Source: Clostridia bacterium
GTDB lineage: Bacteria; Bacillota; Clostridia; Oscillospirales; CAG-272
Assembly (NCBI GenBank): GCA_017621755.1
Contig: JAGASL010000010.1
Coordinates: 1 to 50,519, forward strand
Length of the DNA: 50,519 nt
Direction of reading: 5' to 3'
Shown piece after piece: positions 25,601 through 32,782 of this stretch (positions within the stretch are counted from its first letter, which is position 1; every line of letters begins with the position of its first letter). The notes below the pieces were generated by a model, which was given only the letters and a program-made list of their open reading frames with translations, had not been told where the DNA came from and searched no databases. The position numbers and the translations under genes were made by a program.

Positions 25601-26935
25601 GCGCGTATCCGCCTGCGCAGCCTGCTTGCCGCTATGAAGATGAGGCGTGAGCAGGGCATCTGCGCTGCCCCTAAGAGCATTGCCTATCAGCGAACCCACT
25701 TCACCAAGCAGATGAAGAAGGATGGCTATACGCTGATTGCGCCGCAGATGAGCAAGATTCATTTTGACATCCTGGAGCCGGTATTCCATAAGTACGGCTA
25801 TAACGTTGTGATCTTGACCAATACCAACCGCGCTGCGATCGACACCGGCTTGAAGTACGTGAACAACGATGCCTGTTACCCCTCTATTCTGACCATCGGC
25901 CAGATCATGGAGACGGTGCTTTCCGGCAAGTACGATACGAACCGCTTGGCGATTTTGATGTCGCAAACGGGCGGCTGCTGCCGTGCCAGCAATTACGTTG
26001 GCTTTATCCGCAACGCGCTGGATAAGGTGGGGCTTTCTCACATTCCGGTCATTTCTGTCAATGCGGCCGGCCTTGAAAAGAACGAGGGCTTTACCCTGAC
26101 TCCTGCTATGCTGGTGGATGCTGTGCATTGCTTGGTGTACGGTGACCTGTTTATGCGCTGCGTTTATCGTGTTCGCCCCTATGAGGCGGTGCCCGGCTCG
26201 ACCAACGCGCTGCATGCCAAGTGGCAAGCCATCTGTATCGATTCGCTGACTAATCCCAAAACGAAGTACAAGTTTAAGGACGTTTGTCGCGGCATCGTAG
26301 AGGCCTTTGATCAGCTGCCCATCCGCGAGGATATCAAAAAACCACGCGTTGGCATCGTTGGTGAGATCTTGGTTAAGTATATGCCGCTTGCCAATAACCA
26401 CCTGGTTGAGCTGCTGGAAAAGGAAGGCGCCGAGGCCTTTGTGCCGGACATGATGGATTTCTTCTGCTATTATCTCTTTAACCGGGATTATAAGCACCGC
26501 TATCTGGGCAACAGCTTCAAATCTGCTTATTTCTGTAAGCTGGCCCTGAAGATGATCCGCCGTGTTCGCCAGCCGGCGGTAGATGCGCTGTTGGCCAGCC
26601 ATCGGTTTGAGGCACCCATGCCGATCGAGCAGGTGGCAGAAATGACCAAGCCTGTTCTTTCGCTTGGCAACCAGTATGGTGAGGGGTGGTTCCTGACCGG
26701 CGAGATGATCGAGCTGATTACCGAAGGGATACCCAATATCGTTTGTATTCAGCCCTTTGCATGCTTACCCAACCACGTGGTGGGTAAGGGCGTGATCAAG
26801 CAGCTGAAAAAGCTGTACCCGCAATCCAATATTGCAGCGGTGGATTATGACCCCGGCGCCAGCGAGGTCAACCAGCTGAACCGCATTAAGCTCATGCTAT
26901 CTACCGCGCGTGAAAATATGAAAAACGAGCAATAA
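22700..26935 (+). CDS. Giant 2-hydroxyacyl-CoA dehydratase activase-like fusion (two BadF-type ATPases, DUF2229, HgdB-like)
   Basis: One 1411-residue chain holds: an ASKHA ATPase (about 1-260) with GIDIGSTTVKL and the iron-sulfur ligands NGVCAGGTGSF and AARCGVF; a second ATPase (about 316-575) with GIDAGSTTTKL, NEACSSGCGSF and GTRCTVFMNS; a cysteine cluster near 601 (TRCGGCSNHC); a DUF2229 domain (about 665-880); and an HgdB-like C-terminal region rich in cysteines (QTGGCCRASNY). Small activases drive low-potential electrons into dehydratases or double-cubane proteins by ATP hydrolysis. This long form is widespread in anaerobes with no proven substrate. GGAGG precedes the ATG. It stands alone, closed by a strong terminator, and has no neighbouring dehydratase. 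Confidence 0.93.
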   Translation: MKEYRAGIDIGSTTVKLVVLDEEDQVIYGEYRRHMARTQQTLAEMLGEARAQLGAVRLRAQITGSGSINLGCAMGIGFVQEVVAVASALKHSYPQTDVAIELGGEDAKIIYFKGGLDERMNGVCAGGTGSFIDQMAALLQTDAAGLNAEAAHYENIYPIAARCGVFAKTDIQPLINEGASKADLAASIFQAVVNQTISGLACGKPIRGCVAFLGGPLHFLPELKNAFIRTLRLTPENVVDPQNAHLFAAMGAALAAEEAEAVPVDHMIEQLTQGVEMDFEIKRLEPLFADRAEYDVFCNRHNRAVVGRAELATYSGNCFLGIDAGSTTTKLALIGEQGELLFSFYANNQGNPIGTAMNAIRMLKDAMPQGAHIARSCSTGYGEALLKSAFCLDEGEVETVAHCTAASFFDPQVDCVLDIGGQDMKCIRLKNGVVDTVLLNEACSSGCGSFIENFATSLGYTAPEFAQEALFAENPVDLGTRCTVFMNSNVKQAQKEGATVSDISAGLAYSVIKNAIFKVIKLADASDLGSHVVVQGGTFHNRAVLRAFEKIAGVEAVCPDISGIMGAFGAALLAKNHYHGQQTTTLSLDEILALTYTSTTTRCGGCSNHCMLTINRFPGGRRHITGNRCEKGLGGEGKKQDVPNLFAYKLKRMFDYETPAPDVAPRGTIGIPRVLNMYENYPFWATFFGQLGFHIILSPLSDRKLYERGMESIPSESECYPAKLSHGHVQWLIDEGIKTIFHPCVYYEHKEYETTQNCYNCPIVVSYPENLKNNVEAIADGNVHYVRPFMAFRSEKVATNRLVDVCREEWGIPEKEVRRAAHAAWVEQRRAKADVRAAGAAALEWMEKNGKNGIVIAGRPYHLDPEINHGIPEMVTTFGLAVLTEDSLPIDFTPTRPIRVLDQWVYHSRLYAAAEFVRTRDDLELLQLNSFGCGLDAVTTDQVAQILEGSNKLYTVLKIDEVNNLGAARIRLRSLLAAMKMRREQGICAAPKSIAYQRTHFTKQMKKDGYTLIAPQMSKIHFDILEPVFHKYGYNVVILTNTNRAAIDTGLKYVNNDACYPSILTIGQIMETVLSGKYDTNRLAILMSQTGGCCRASNYVGFIRNALDKVGLSHIPVISVNAAGLEKNEGFTLTPAMLVDAVHCLVYGDLFMRCVYRVRPYEAVPGSTNALHAKWQAICIDSLTNPKTKYKFKDVCRGIVEAFDQLPIREDIKKPRVGIVGEILVKYMPLANNHLVELLEKEGAEAFVPDMMDFFCYYLFNRDYKHRYLGNSFKSAYFCKLALKMIRRVRQPAVDALLASHRFEAPMPIEQVAEMTKPVLSLGNQYGEGWFLTGEMIELITEGIPNIVCIQPFACLPNHVVGKGVIKQLKKLYPQSNIAAVDYDPGASEVNQLNRIKLMLSTARENMKNEQ

Positions 26936-26938
26936 GTA

Positions 26939-26978
26939 AAAAGCCCCCTCTGCAAGCATGCTTGCAGAGGGGGCTTTT
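26939..26978. terminator. Bidirectional terminator between activase and GH36 genes
   Basis: A perfect 40-bp palindrome centred at 26958/26959, with four T residues at the end in both directions, lies between convergent genes. It ends two bases before the alpha-galactosidase stop. Confidence 0.9.
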
Positions 26979-26979
26979 G

Positions 26980-29148
26980 TTAGTTTTCTGTAACAAGGTG
27001 CAGCATTTTGGCATACAGGCCTTTCTTTTGTGCCTGTACGGTAATACCCTTGCGCAGCTCGTCGCCGGTAAAGGTATCACCGGAAATGGTATCGCGATAG
27101 GTCATGCCGCGCTTGGCGCGAGAGACCTTGAGCTTGTAGCTTTTTTCCTTGGGGTCATCATAGTTCTGCAGGAAGGAAAGAAGGATCTCGCTATTATCCT
27201 CGCTTACTACGTAATAGGCGTAGCAATCGCAGGCAAACGGGTCTACCAGACGGTAGAAGTCGCCGTTCAGGATCAGATTTTCATACAGGCGGTATTCCTT
27301 TACCTGCTCACGCATGGCAGCCTTTGCCGTTTCGCTGACCGAAAGCACGTTAAACTCATAGCCCAGCGGGCCGTTAAGCGCAACGCGGAAGCCATAGTTG
27401 AGCTTGCGCGGATCCTCGCAGGAATTGCCATGGTTGGCAACGTGGCAGCTCATTACGGTGGTGGGATAGCCAAAACTGCTGCCATACTGGATGTAGGTGC
27501 GCTGGATAGGGTCGGTGGTGTCACTGGTCCAGATCTGGGTAGAGTACTTCATCATGCCAAGGTCGTAGCGTCCGCCACCGCCGCTGCAGTTCTCAATCAT
27601 AGCGTTGGGGTACAGCTCACGCAGCCAGCGGAACAGCTCGTATACGCCCAGCATATAGCGGTACGCCGCCTCGCCTTGCCGCTCGGGCGGCAGATAGGGG
27701 GAATATACGTTGCTCATGTGGCGGTTCATATCCCATTTGAAGTAATCAATATCCACCCCGCGGAAGCAGGTGGTAAAGCTATCCTTCAAATATTGTAAAA
27801 CGGCCGGGTTTGCCATGTCCAGCACCAGCTGGTCACGCGAAAGAAGCGGCTCACGCCCCGGTGCGCGAATGCACCAATCCGAGTGGGCGCGGTAAAGGTC
27901 ACTATTCTTGTTCACCATCTCCGGCTCGATCCAAATACCAAAGTGAACACCCTGCTGCTTGACTTCCTTGACAAAGGCGGGCAACCCCTGCGGAAATTTC
28001 GTCAGGTTAGGGGTCCAGTCGCCAAGACCGGCGTGGTCATCGTTTCTTGCGCCAAACCAGCCGTCATCCATGACCAGCATATCCATGCCACATTCGTGGG
28101 CACCCTTGGCAAAGTCTACCATCAGCTTGCCATCGATCTTGAAATAGAATGCCTCCCAGGAATTGAGAACGACAGGTCGCTTTTCAAACGGCGTAGGCGG
28201 CAAAATGTGGCGGCGAACGAATTGATGCATATTGCGCGAGGCTTGGCCAATACCGTTGGCACTATAGGTCATTACAGCCTCGGGGGATATAAACTCCTCG
28301 CCTGGACATAACAGATAGTTGAAGCTTTCATCGCCTAACCCCAGCATAACACGGGTGGTGTTGTTCTGATCGACCTCAATCTCGTCTAAAAAGCTGCCGC
28401 TGTATACCAGGTTAAAGGCATACGCATCACCGCGCTCTTCAGTCGCGTTGTGATCGGCCAGCATAATAAAGGGATTGTGGTGGTGCGAGGAAGCACCGCG
28501 CTTGCTTGAAATGCGGCAGATGTTATGGCCAAGCGGTACACGCTCTACGCGGCGTTCGCGGCCGTACTTGCCACCTAAATCGATCAGATCAAGGTTGGCG
28601 CTTGGCAGGTCGAGCGAAAGGCTCATGCATTTTTGAATGCGAATGTTGTTCTGGCCCTTGTTGACCAGCTTGAAATAGCGAGAAATGGTGTCGCATTCCG
28701 GGAAAAGCGTATAGTAGAGATATAGCTCGCAGCCGGTTACGTCATCGGTAAGAAGCAGCTCCAGCGTTTCGGTCTTTTCATCGGCATCGCCGTAGGGCAT
28801 GCCGGGAATATCCACGCGGCCAATTTTCTTTTTTGCACGGCGGAAGGTAAAATCCGTTACGTCACTACCAGTGCCCAGATCAAGCAGACGCAGGGCCGTA
28901 GCGCGGAAGTCGCCGTAGCCAAAAAAGGGGAATTCCACCTGAGCAATATCCGGCAGGTATGCTAATCCGTGTTCCTGGTGGTAAGGGGAAAAGGAGTGGA
29001 TGGGGCATTTGTAAGACATATCAGCCTTCGGGGAGGTCTTGCCGTAGTACAGATGAACGGGGAACTTCCCGTACAGCATTTCCATGGCGTAGGTAGTGTT
29101 TTTTGTTTTAAGAACGATTCTGTTGCTGGCTTTATCAATTTTGATCAT
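26980..29148 (-). CDS. Alpha-galactosidase, glycoside hydrolase family 36
   Basis: The 722-residue protein has the N-terminal beta-sandwich, the barrel motif MDDGWFGARNDD, the nucleophile segment DYFKWDMNRHMS (near residue 469) and the acid/base segment WTSDTTDPIQR (near residue 542). It hydrolyses terminal alpha-1,6-galactosides of the raffinose and melibiose type. It lacks a signal peptide and so acts in the cytoplasm on imported sugars; no sugar transporter is nearby. GAGGATGTC serves as ribosome binding site. It is the last gene of a T-box-controlled operon, 15 bases after the aminotransferase, an unusual place for a sugar hydrolase. Confidence 0.95.
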   Translation of the reverse strand: MIKIDKASNRIVLKTKNTTYAMEMLYGKFPVHLYYGKTSPKADMSYKCPIHSFSPYHQEHGLAYLPDIAQVEFPFFGYGDFRATALRLLDLGTGSDVTDFTFRRAKKKIGRVDIPGMPYGDADEKTETLELLLTDDVTGCELYLYYTLFPECDTISRYFKLVNKGQNNIRIQKCMSLSLDLPSANLDLIDLGGKYGRERRVERVPLGHNICRISSKRGASSHHHNPFIMLADHNATEERGDAYAFNLVYSGSFLDEIEVDQNNTTRVMLGLGDESFNYLLCPGEEFISPEAVMTYSANGIGQASRNMHQFVRRHILPPTPFEKRPVVLNSWEAFYFKIDGKLMVDFAKGAHECGMDMLVMDDGWFGARNDDHAGLGDWTPNLTKFPQGLPAFVKEVKQQGVHFGIWIEPEMVNKNSDLYRAHSDWCIRAPGREPLLSRDQLVLDMANPAVLQYLKDSFTTCFRGVDIDYFKWDMNRHMSNVYSPYLPPERQGEAAYRYMLGVYELFRWLRELYPNAMIENCSGGGGRYDLGMMKYSTQIWTSDTTDPIQRTYIQYGSSFGYPTTVMSCHVANHGNSCEDPRKLNYGFRVALNGPLGYEFNVLSVSETAKAAMREQVKEYRLYENLILNGDFYRLVDPFACDCYAYYVVSEDNSEILLSFLQNYDDPKEKSYKLKVSRAKRGMTYRDTISGDTFTGDELRKGITVQAQKKGLYAKMLHLVTEN

Positions 29149-29163
29149 AGCGACATCCTCTTT

Positions 29164-30336
29164 TTAGTGAAGCTCGTCTAAAAATTCCTTCGTGCGGCGA
29201 ATGGCCTCGTGAATGTGATCGACCGAATAGCAATAGGAGGCGCGGATAAAGCCCTCGCCACCCTGGCCGAAGGCCGGGCCGGGCACTAAGGCCACGTGCT
29301 TGGCGTACAGTAGCTTTTCGCAAAATTCCTCGCTCGTCATGCCGGTTGATTTGATGCAAGGGAAGGCGTAAAACGCACCGCGCGGCTCGCGGCAGGTCAG
29401 GCCGATGTCGTTAAAGCCCTTTACGATCACGCGGCGGCGCATGTCGTATTCGGCGATCATGTCTGCTACGTCCTCGTCGCAGCTGCGCAGCGCCTCAATG
29501 GCGGCGTACTGTGAGGTGGTGGGTGCGCACATGATGGCAAACTGGTGCAGCTTGGTCACCTGCTTCAAGATCTCGCGCGGGCCGCAGGCATATCCAAGGC
29601 GCCAGCCGGTCATGGAAAAGGCCTTGGAAAAGCCGTTGATCACGATAGTACGCTCACGCATGCCGGGGATAGAGGCGGGAGAGACGTGCCGGCTCTTACC
29701 AAAGGTCAGCTCGGCGTAGATCTCATCTGAGACAACCAGAATATTGGTGTCATGCAGGACCTTCTCTAGCGCGATCAGATCCTCCTTTTCCATAATAGCC
29801 CCGGTTGGGTTACAGGGGTAGGGAAGGATTAGCATCTTGGTGCGCGGGGTGATTTTTTCTATCAGCTCGGCAGGGGTCACCTTAAAATCGTTTTCTGCCT
29901 TGGTCTCTAAAATAACAGGCACGCCGCCGGCCATTCTGGCCATCGGCTCATAGCATACGTAGCTTGGCTGCGGAATAATAATTTCATCGCCTGGATTGGT
30001 CACTACACGAATGCAGGCATCAATGGCCTCACTGCCACCCACTGTGATCAGAATTTCATCCTCAGGATGGTAGGAAAGCGCATATTTTCGCTCCAGATAA
30101 TCGGCAATTTCCTTGCGCAGCTCCAGCAGACCGCTGTTGGAGGAATAGCGCGTTTTCCCAGCCTCTAACGTGCGGATGGCGGCATTGCGTATCTTCCATG
30201 GCGTAAAAAAGTCAGGCTCGCCAACACCTAAAGAGATCACGTCCTGCATGGTATTCGCAATGTCAAAATACTTGCGAATGCCAGAGGGCTTGATGTCCTG
30301 GATGGTTTGACTAAGCAATTGTTCATAGTTCAGCAT
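29164..30336 (-). CDS. PLP-dependent aminotransferase, class I/II
   Basis: The 390-residue protein has the fold-type I features: LGVGEPDF at the start, YPCNPTGA, VSDEIYAEL, and the Schiff-base lysine in INGFSKAFSMTGWRLGY (near residue 237), with the C-terminal arginine in FIRASYC. It belongs to the broad aspartate/alanine/aromatic aminotransferase group often annotated PatA or AlaT. It overlaps the upstream Lrp gene by 7 bases. The T-box leader with an alanine specifier suggests that alanine is its product or substrate; this is inference. Confidence 0.93.
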   Translation of the reverse strand: MLNYEQLLSQTIQDIKPSGIRKYFDIANTMQDVISLGVGEPDFFTPWKIRNAAIRTLEAGKTRYSSNSGLLELRKEIADYLERKYALSYHPEDEILITVGGSEAIDACIRVVTNPGDEIIIPQPSYVCYEPMARMAGGVPVILETKAENDFKVTPAELIEKITPRTKMLILPYPCNPTGAIMEKEDLIALEKVLHDTNILVVSDEIYAELTFGKSRHVSPASIPGMRERTIVINGFSKAFSMTGWRLGYACGPREILKQVTKLHQFAIMCAPTTSQYAAIEALRSCDEDVADMIAEYDMRRRVIVKGFNDIGLTCREPRGAFYAFPCIKSTGMTSEEFCEKLLYAKHVALVPGPAFGQGGEGFIRASYCYSVDHIHEAIRRTKEFLDELH

Positions 30337-30815
30337 AGCGAGATCGTTCCTCTTTCATCAGGCTCTCTGACCGCCAGCGAAACGTCCAGCTCCTTGTAGC
30401 GGCGCAGAACAAAGTGTGTAGCGGTGGAGGTGACAGATTCAATGGTGGAAAGCTCCTTGGCTACGAACATCGCCACCTCTTGAAAGGTCTTGGCCTTGAC
30501 CACCACGTTCAGGTCATAGGTGCCGGACATCAGATAAACCGATTCTACCTCGGCATACTGCGCTACACGCTCGGCAATTTCCTCAAAGCCGCGGCCAACC
30601 TTGGGGGTCACCTTTAGTTCGATAATGGCAGATACGTAGCTATGATCCATCTTTTCCCAGTCTATAACAGCCTTGTAACCGCGCAGAATGCCCTCGGCCT
30701 CCAGTGCCTTGATCTCGTCGGCTACCGCCGCCTCGTCAGCCCCCAGCGCTACAGCCAGGTCTGCAAGCGAAACGCGCGCATTCTTGTTTAGTAGCTTTAG
30801 TAATTGTTTTCTCAT
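30330..30815 (-). CDS. Lrp/AsnC family transcriptional regulator
   Basis: The 161-residue protein has an N-terminal winged helix (MRKQLLKLLNKNARVSLADLA) and a C-terminal RAM/AsnC ligand-binding domain (VESVYLMSGTYDLNVVVKAK). I take the ATG at 30815 because AAAGGAGG lies 10 bases before it; the open frame continues upstream into the T-box terminator. Such regulators bind amino acids and often control the adjacent aminotransferase. Here it is the first gene of the operon, so regulation may be double: T-box on tRNA charging and Lrp on the amino acid. Confidence 0.93.
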   Translation of the reverse strand: MRKQLLKLLNKNARVSLADLAVALGADEAAVADEIKALEAEGILRGYKAVIDWEKMDHSYVSAIIELKVTPKVGRGFEEIAERVAQYAEVESVYLMSGTYDLNVVVKAKTFQEVAMFVAKELSTIESVTSTATHFVLRRYKELDVSLAVREPDERGTISLC

Positions 30816-30838
30816 AGAAAAAAGCCTCCTTTTCAAAT

Positions 30839-30876
30839 AAAAAACGCCCAGCATGCCTAAAAAGGCATTCAGGGCG
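30839..30876 (-). terminator. T-box regulated terminator
   Basis: Minus strand: CGCCC and ATGCCT paired with AGGCAT and GGGCG, followed by six T residues. It begins a few bases after the T-box and is alternative to the antiterminator. Confidence 0.88.
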
Positions 30877-31095
30877 AAAAAATCGCGGTACCACCTGAAT
30901 TCGGAGGGGAAGCCCCCCGCACTCTGCCGACACAGTAATGTCGTTTCTCTATAACGGGAGAACCCGGATGTACCTACTAAAGGTTTCGGCGCATCGGCTC
31001 CAAGACTGCTTCTGCCACGTTGCTGTTCGGGCTTGCACCAACCGCCCGTTCTCTGTACAGCAAAGCTATGACATACTCCTTCTTTTCTTTGCCTT
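30839..31095 (-). promoter_or_regulatory. T-box riboswitch, specifier GCA (alanine)
   Basis: On the minus strand the leader shows stem I with the AGTA/GAA loop-E pair, the distal loop with GGTTGGTG, the TTGGAGCCGATG region, and the T-box AGGTGGTACCGCG before a terminator. The specifier loop reads GAA then GCA then G, so codon GCA (alanine) is the most natural reading. The bulge TGGT matches the ACCA end expected of tRNA-Ala. Uncharged tRNA would favour the antiterminator and expression of the Lrp-aminotransferase-galactosidase genes. Confidence 0.9.
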
Positions 31096-31101
31096 TTTTA
31101 C

Positions 31102-31130
31102 AGTATACCATGTCTTTTTTTATTTGTCAA
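31102..31130 (-). promoter_or_regulatory. Promoter of the T-box operon
   Basis: Minus strand TTGACA (31130-31125) and TATACT (31107-31102), 17 bp apart. The start falls a few bases before stem I of the T-box. Confidence 0.88.
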
Positions 31131-31159
31131 TCCCCGCCAAAGGATTTTTTGGCGGGGAT
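31130..31159 (-). terminator. Hairpin at end of the DUF1667 operon (possible terminator)
   Basis: A perfect 9-bp stem ATCCCCGCC/GGCGGGGAT with a 12-base loop lies 9 bases after the DUF1667 stop. The following bases are TGACAAATAAA, not a T run, so termination is uncertain; its last base overlaps the -35 box of the T-box promoter. Confidence 0.45.
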
Positions 31160-31168
31160 CAAACGTTT

Positions 31169-31525
31169 TTATTCAATACTACCGGCGGCGATCAGGTCGC
31201 TCTCGCCTACCAGGCCTGCCAGCACAACGTGGCCGGTGGCGATCGGTGCCTCTACCGTTATGTCGCGTATGGCATCCATTGCCTCAAACAACTTATCCTT
31301 GGAAATAGGAGCAGCTGTTTTAACAGGAAGCATGCATCCAGGGCGGTTGCTGACCTTTACGGTGGTGGTCAGCGTGCGGGTTGGGTGGATCAGCTCGTTC
31401 TCGGCGTATACCTTGCCGCGCGGGCAGGTATTGCCGGAAACGGAAAGCACGCGGCCGTCTTCATCCAGCTCGGCCGTCAGGTGGCAGCCGATCGGGCATA
31501 CGATACAGGTCAATTCTTTATTCAT
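31169..31525 (-). CDS. DUF1667 protein of the GlpO/FAD-oxidoreductase operon
   Basis: This 118-residue protein has conserved cysteines in LTCIVCPIGCHL, a CPRGKVYAENE motif and a C-terminal small domain, typical of DUF1667. The four or so cysteines could hold a metal or iron-sulfur cluster. In Firmicutes it regularly follows a GlpA/GlpO-like oxidase and an FAD/NAD oxidoreductase and is thought to be part of an anaerobic glycerol-3-phosphate dehydrogenase-like complex. The start overlaps the previous gene's stop by four bases. Confidence 0.9.
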   Translation of the reverse strand: MNKELTCIVCPIGCHLTAELDEDGRVLSVSGNTCPRGKVYAENELIHPTRTLTTTVKVSNRPGCMLPVKTAAPISKDKLFEAMDAIRDITVEAPIATGHVVLAGLVGESDLIAAGSIE

Positions 31526-32781
31526 TTTGCCACCTCCTCACAGGAAAGGGTAACGGTGTCTTGCATCTTGGCTACAATATCTGCCTTCAGCACCAGGCAT
31601 TCCATCTCTCCGGGGGCCATATGGCGCTTCTTTTGCTGTAAAAGTACGGTATCCCCACAGGTAAGCGTGATCGTTGCACCCCTCAGCACACGCCCCACAC
31701 GGAAGTATAGGCGAACCTCGCCCGCCTCGTTCGTGCTGAGGCGCTGGGGTACGGTGTAGCGAACGGCACCGGCCGCACGGATCGTAATGCCCGTGCCACG
31801 CTTAGTCTTGCCAAGCACATAGCCGGCTGCTGCCTTGCCGGCCAAAGCAGCCTCCTCGGAAACGTAGTCAACCAGATCGTGCACGTGCAAAACGTTGCCA
31901 CATGCAAAAATACCGGGAATATCGGTCTCTCGTTCCTCGTTGACAATGGCACCGCTGGTCACGCGATCCAGCGGGATGCCGGCAGACTTTGTCAGCTCGT
32001 TTTCGGGAATCAGACCGCAGGAAAGGAGCAGGGTATCGCAGGGGATATATTGACTTTCCTCCGGGATCGGGCGAAGATTTTCATCCACGCGGGAGATGGT
32101 AACGCCTGTCACGCGCCCTTTGCCGTGAATTTTCGATACGGTGTGACTGAGCATCAGCGGAATGTTGAAATCCTCTAAGCATTGCACAATATTGCGGTTC
32201 AAACCACCCGAATAGGGCATCAGCTCGCAAACGGCCTGTACCTTGGCCCCCTCTAAGGTCATGCGGCGCGCCATGATCAGACCAATATCACCAGAACCGA
32301 GGATGACTACGCTTTTGCCGGGCATCATACCCTTGATGTTTACAAAGCGCTGTGCCGTTCCGGCGGTATAAATACCGGCAGGGCGCGCACCGGGAATGTT
32401 CAGCGCGCCACGCGGCCGCTCACGGCAGCCCATGGCAAGAATGATAGCCTTAGCCTGAATGTGAAAGACACCGCGCTCCTCGCTGATGGCGGTTACGATC
32501 TTGTCCTTTGAGATATCAAGAACCATGGTGTTCAGCGCGTAGGGAATGCCCTTGGCATACACCTCTCTTGCGTAGCGCTCGGCGTATTCAGGGCCGGTCA
32601 GCTCCTCGCCAAAGCGGTGTAGGCCAAAGCCGTTGTGAATGCATTGCTGCAAAATGCCGCCAAGTGCGGCATCGCGCTCTAAGATCAGAATGTCACGTAT
32701 GCCCGCCTCGTGAGCGGCAAGGGCGGCTGCCATGCCGGCAGGGCCGCCGCCGATGATGACGATCTCTCTTGCTTCCATCAT
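31522..32781 (-). CDS. NAD(P)/FAD-dependent oxidoreductase
   Basis: The 419-residue protein begins with an FAD-binding GGGPAGMAAALAAHE motif and has a second nucleotide-binding site (VVILGSGDIGLIMARRM) and a late FAD motif GIFACGNVLHVHDLVDYV. I choose the ATG at 32781, 8 bases after GGAGG and just beyond the upstream stop; the longer start at 32796 overlaps the ribosome binding site. It probably passes electrons between the GlpO-like dehydrogenase and NAD, as in related three-gene operons. Confidence 0.92.
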   Translation of the reverse strand: MMEAREIVIIGGGPAGMAAALAAHEAGIRDILILERDAALGGILQQCIHNGFGLHRFGEELTGPEYAERYAREVYAKGIPYALNTMVLDISKDKIVTAISEERGVFHIQAKAIILAMGCRERPRGALNIPGARPAGIYTAGTAQRFVNIKGMMPGKSVVILGSGDIGLIMARRMTLEGAKVQAVCELMPYSGGLNRNIVQCLEDFNIPLMLSHTVSKIHGKGRVTGVTISRVDENLRPIPEESQYIPCDTLLLSCGLIPENELTKSAGIPLDRVTSGAIVNEERETDIPGIFACGNVLHVHDLVDYVSEEAALAGKAAAGYVLGKTKRGTGITIRAAGAVRYTVPQRLSTNEAGEVRLYFRVGRVLRGATITLTCGDTVLLQQKKRHMAPGEMECLVLKADIVAKMQDTVTLSCEEVAK

Positions 32782-32782
32782 G

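Noticed and set aside
25538..26602. A 354-codon minus-strand frame opposite the activase gene
   Set aside because: It lies within a well-supported coding region and shows no domain or start signal.
26962..28311. Plus-strand frames of 142-278 codons opposite the alpha-galactosidase gene
   Set aside because: The minus-strand GH36 gene is complete and convincing; the opposite frames have no domains.
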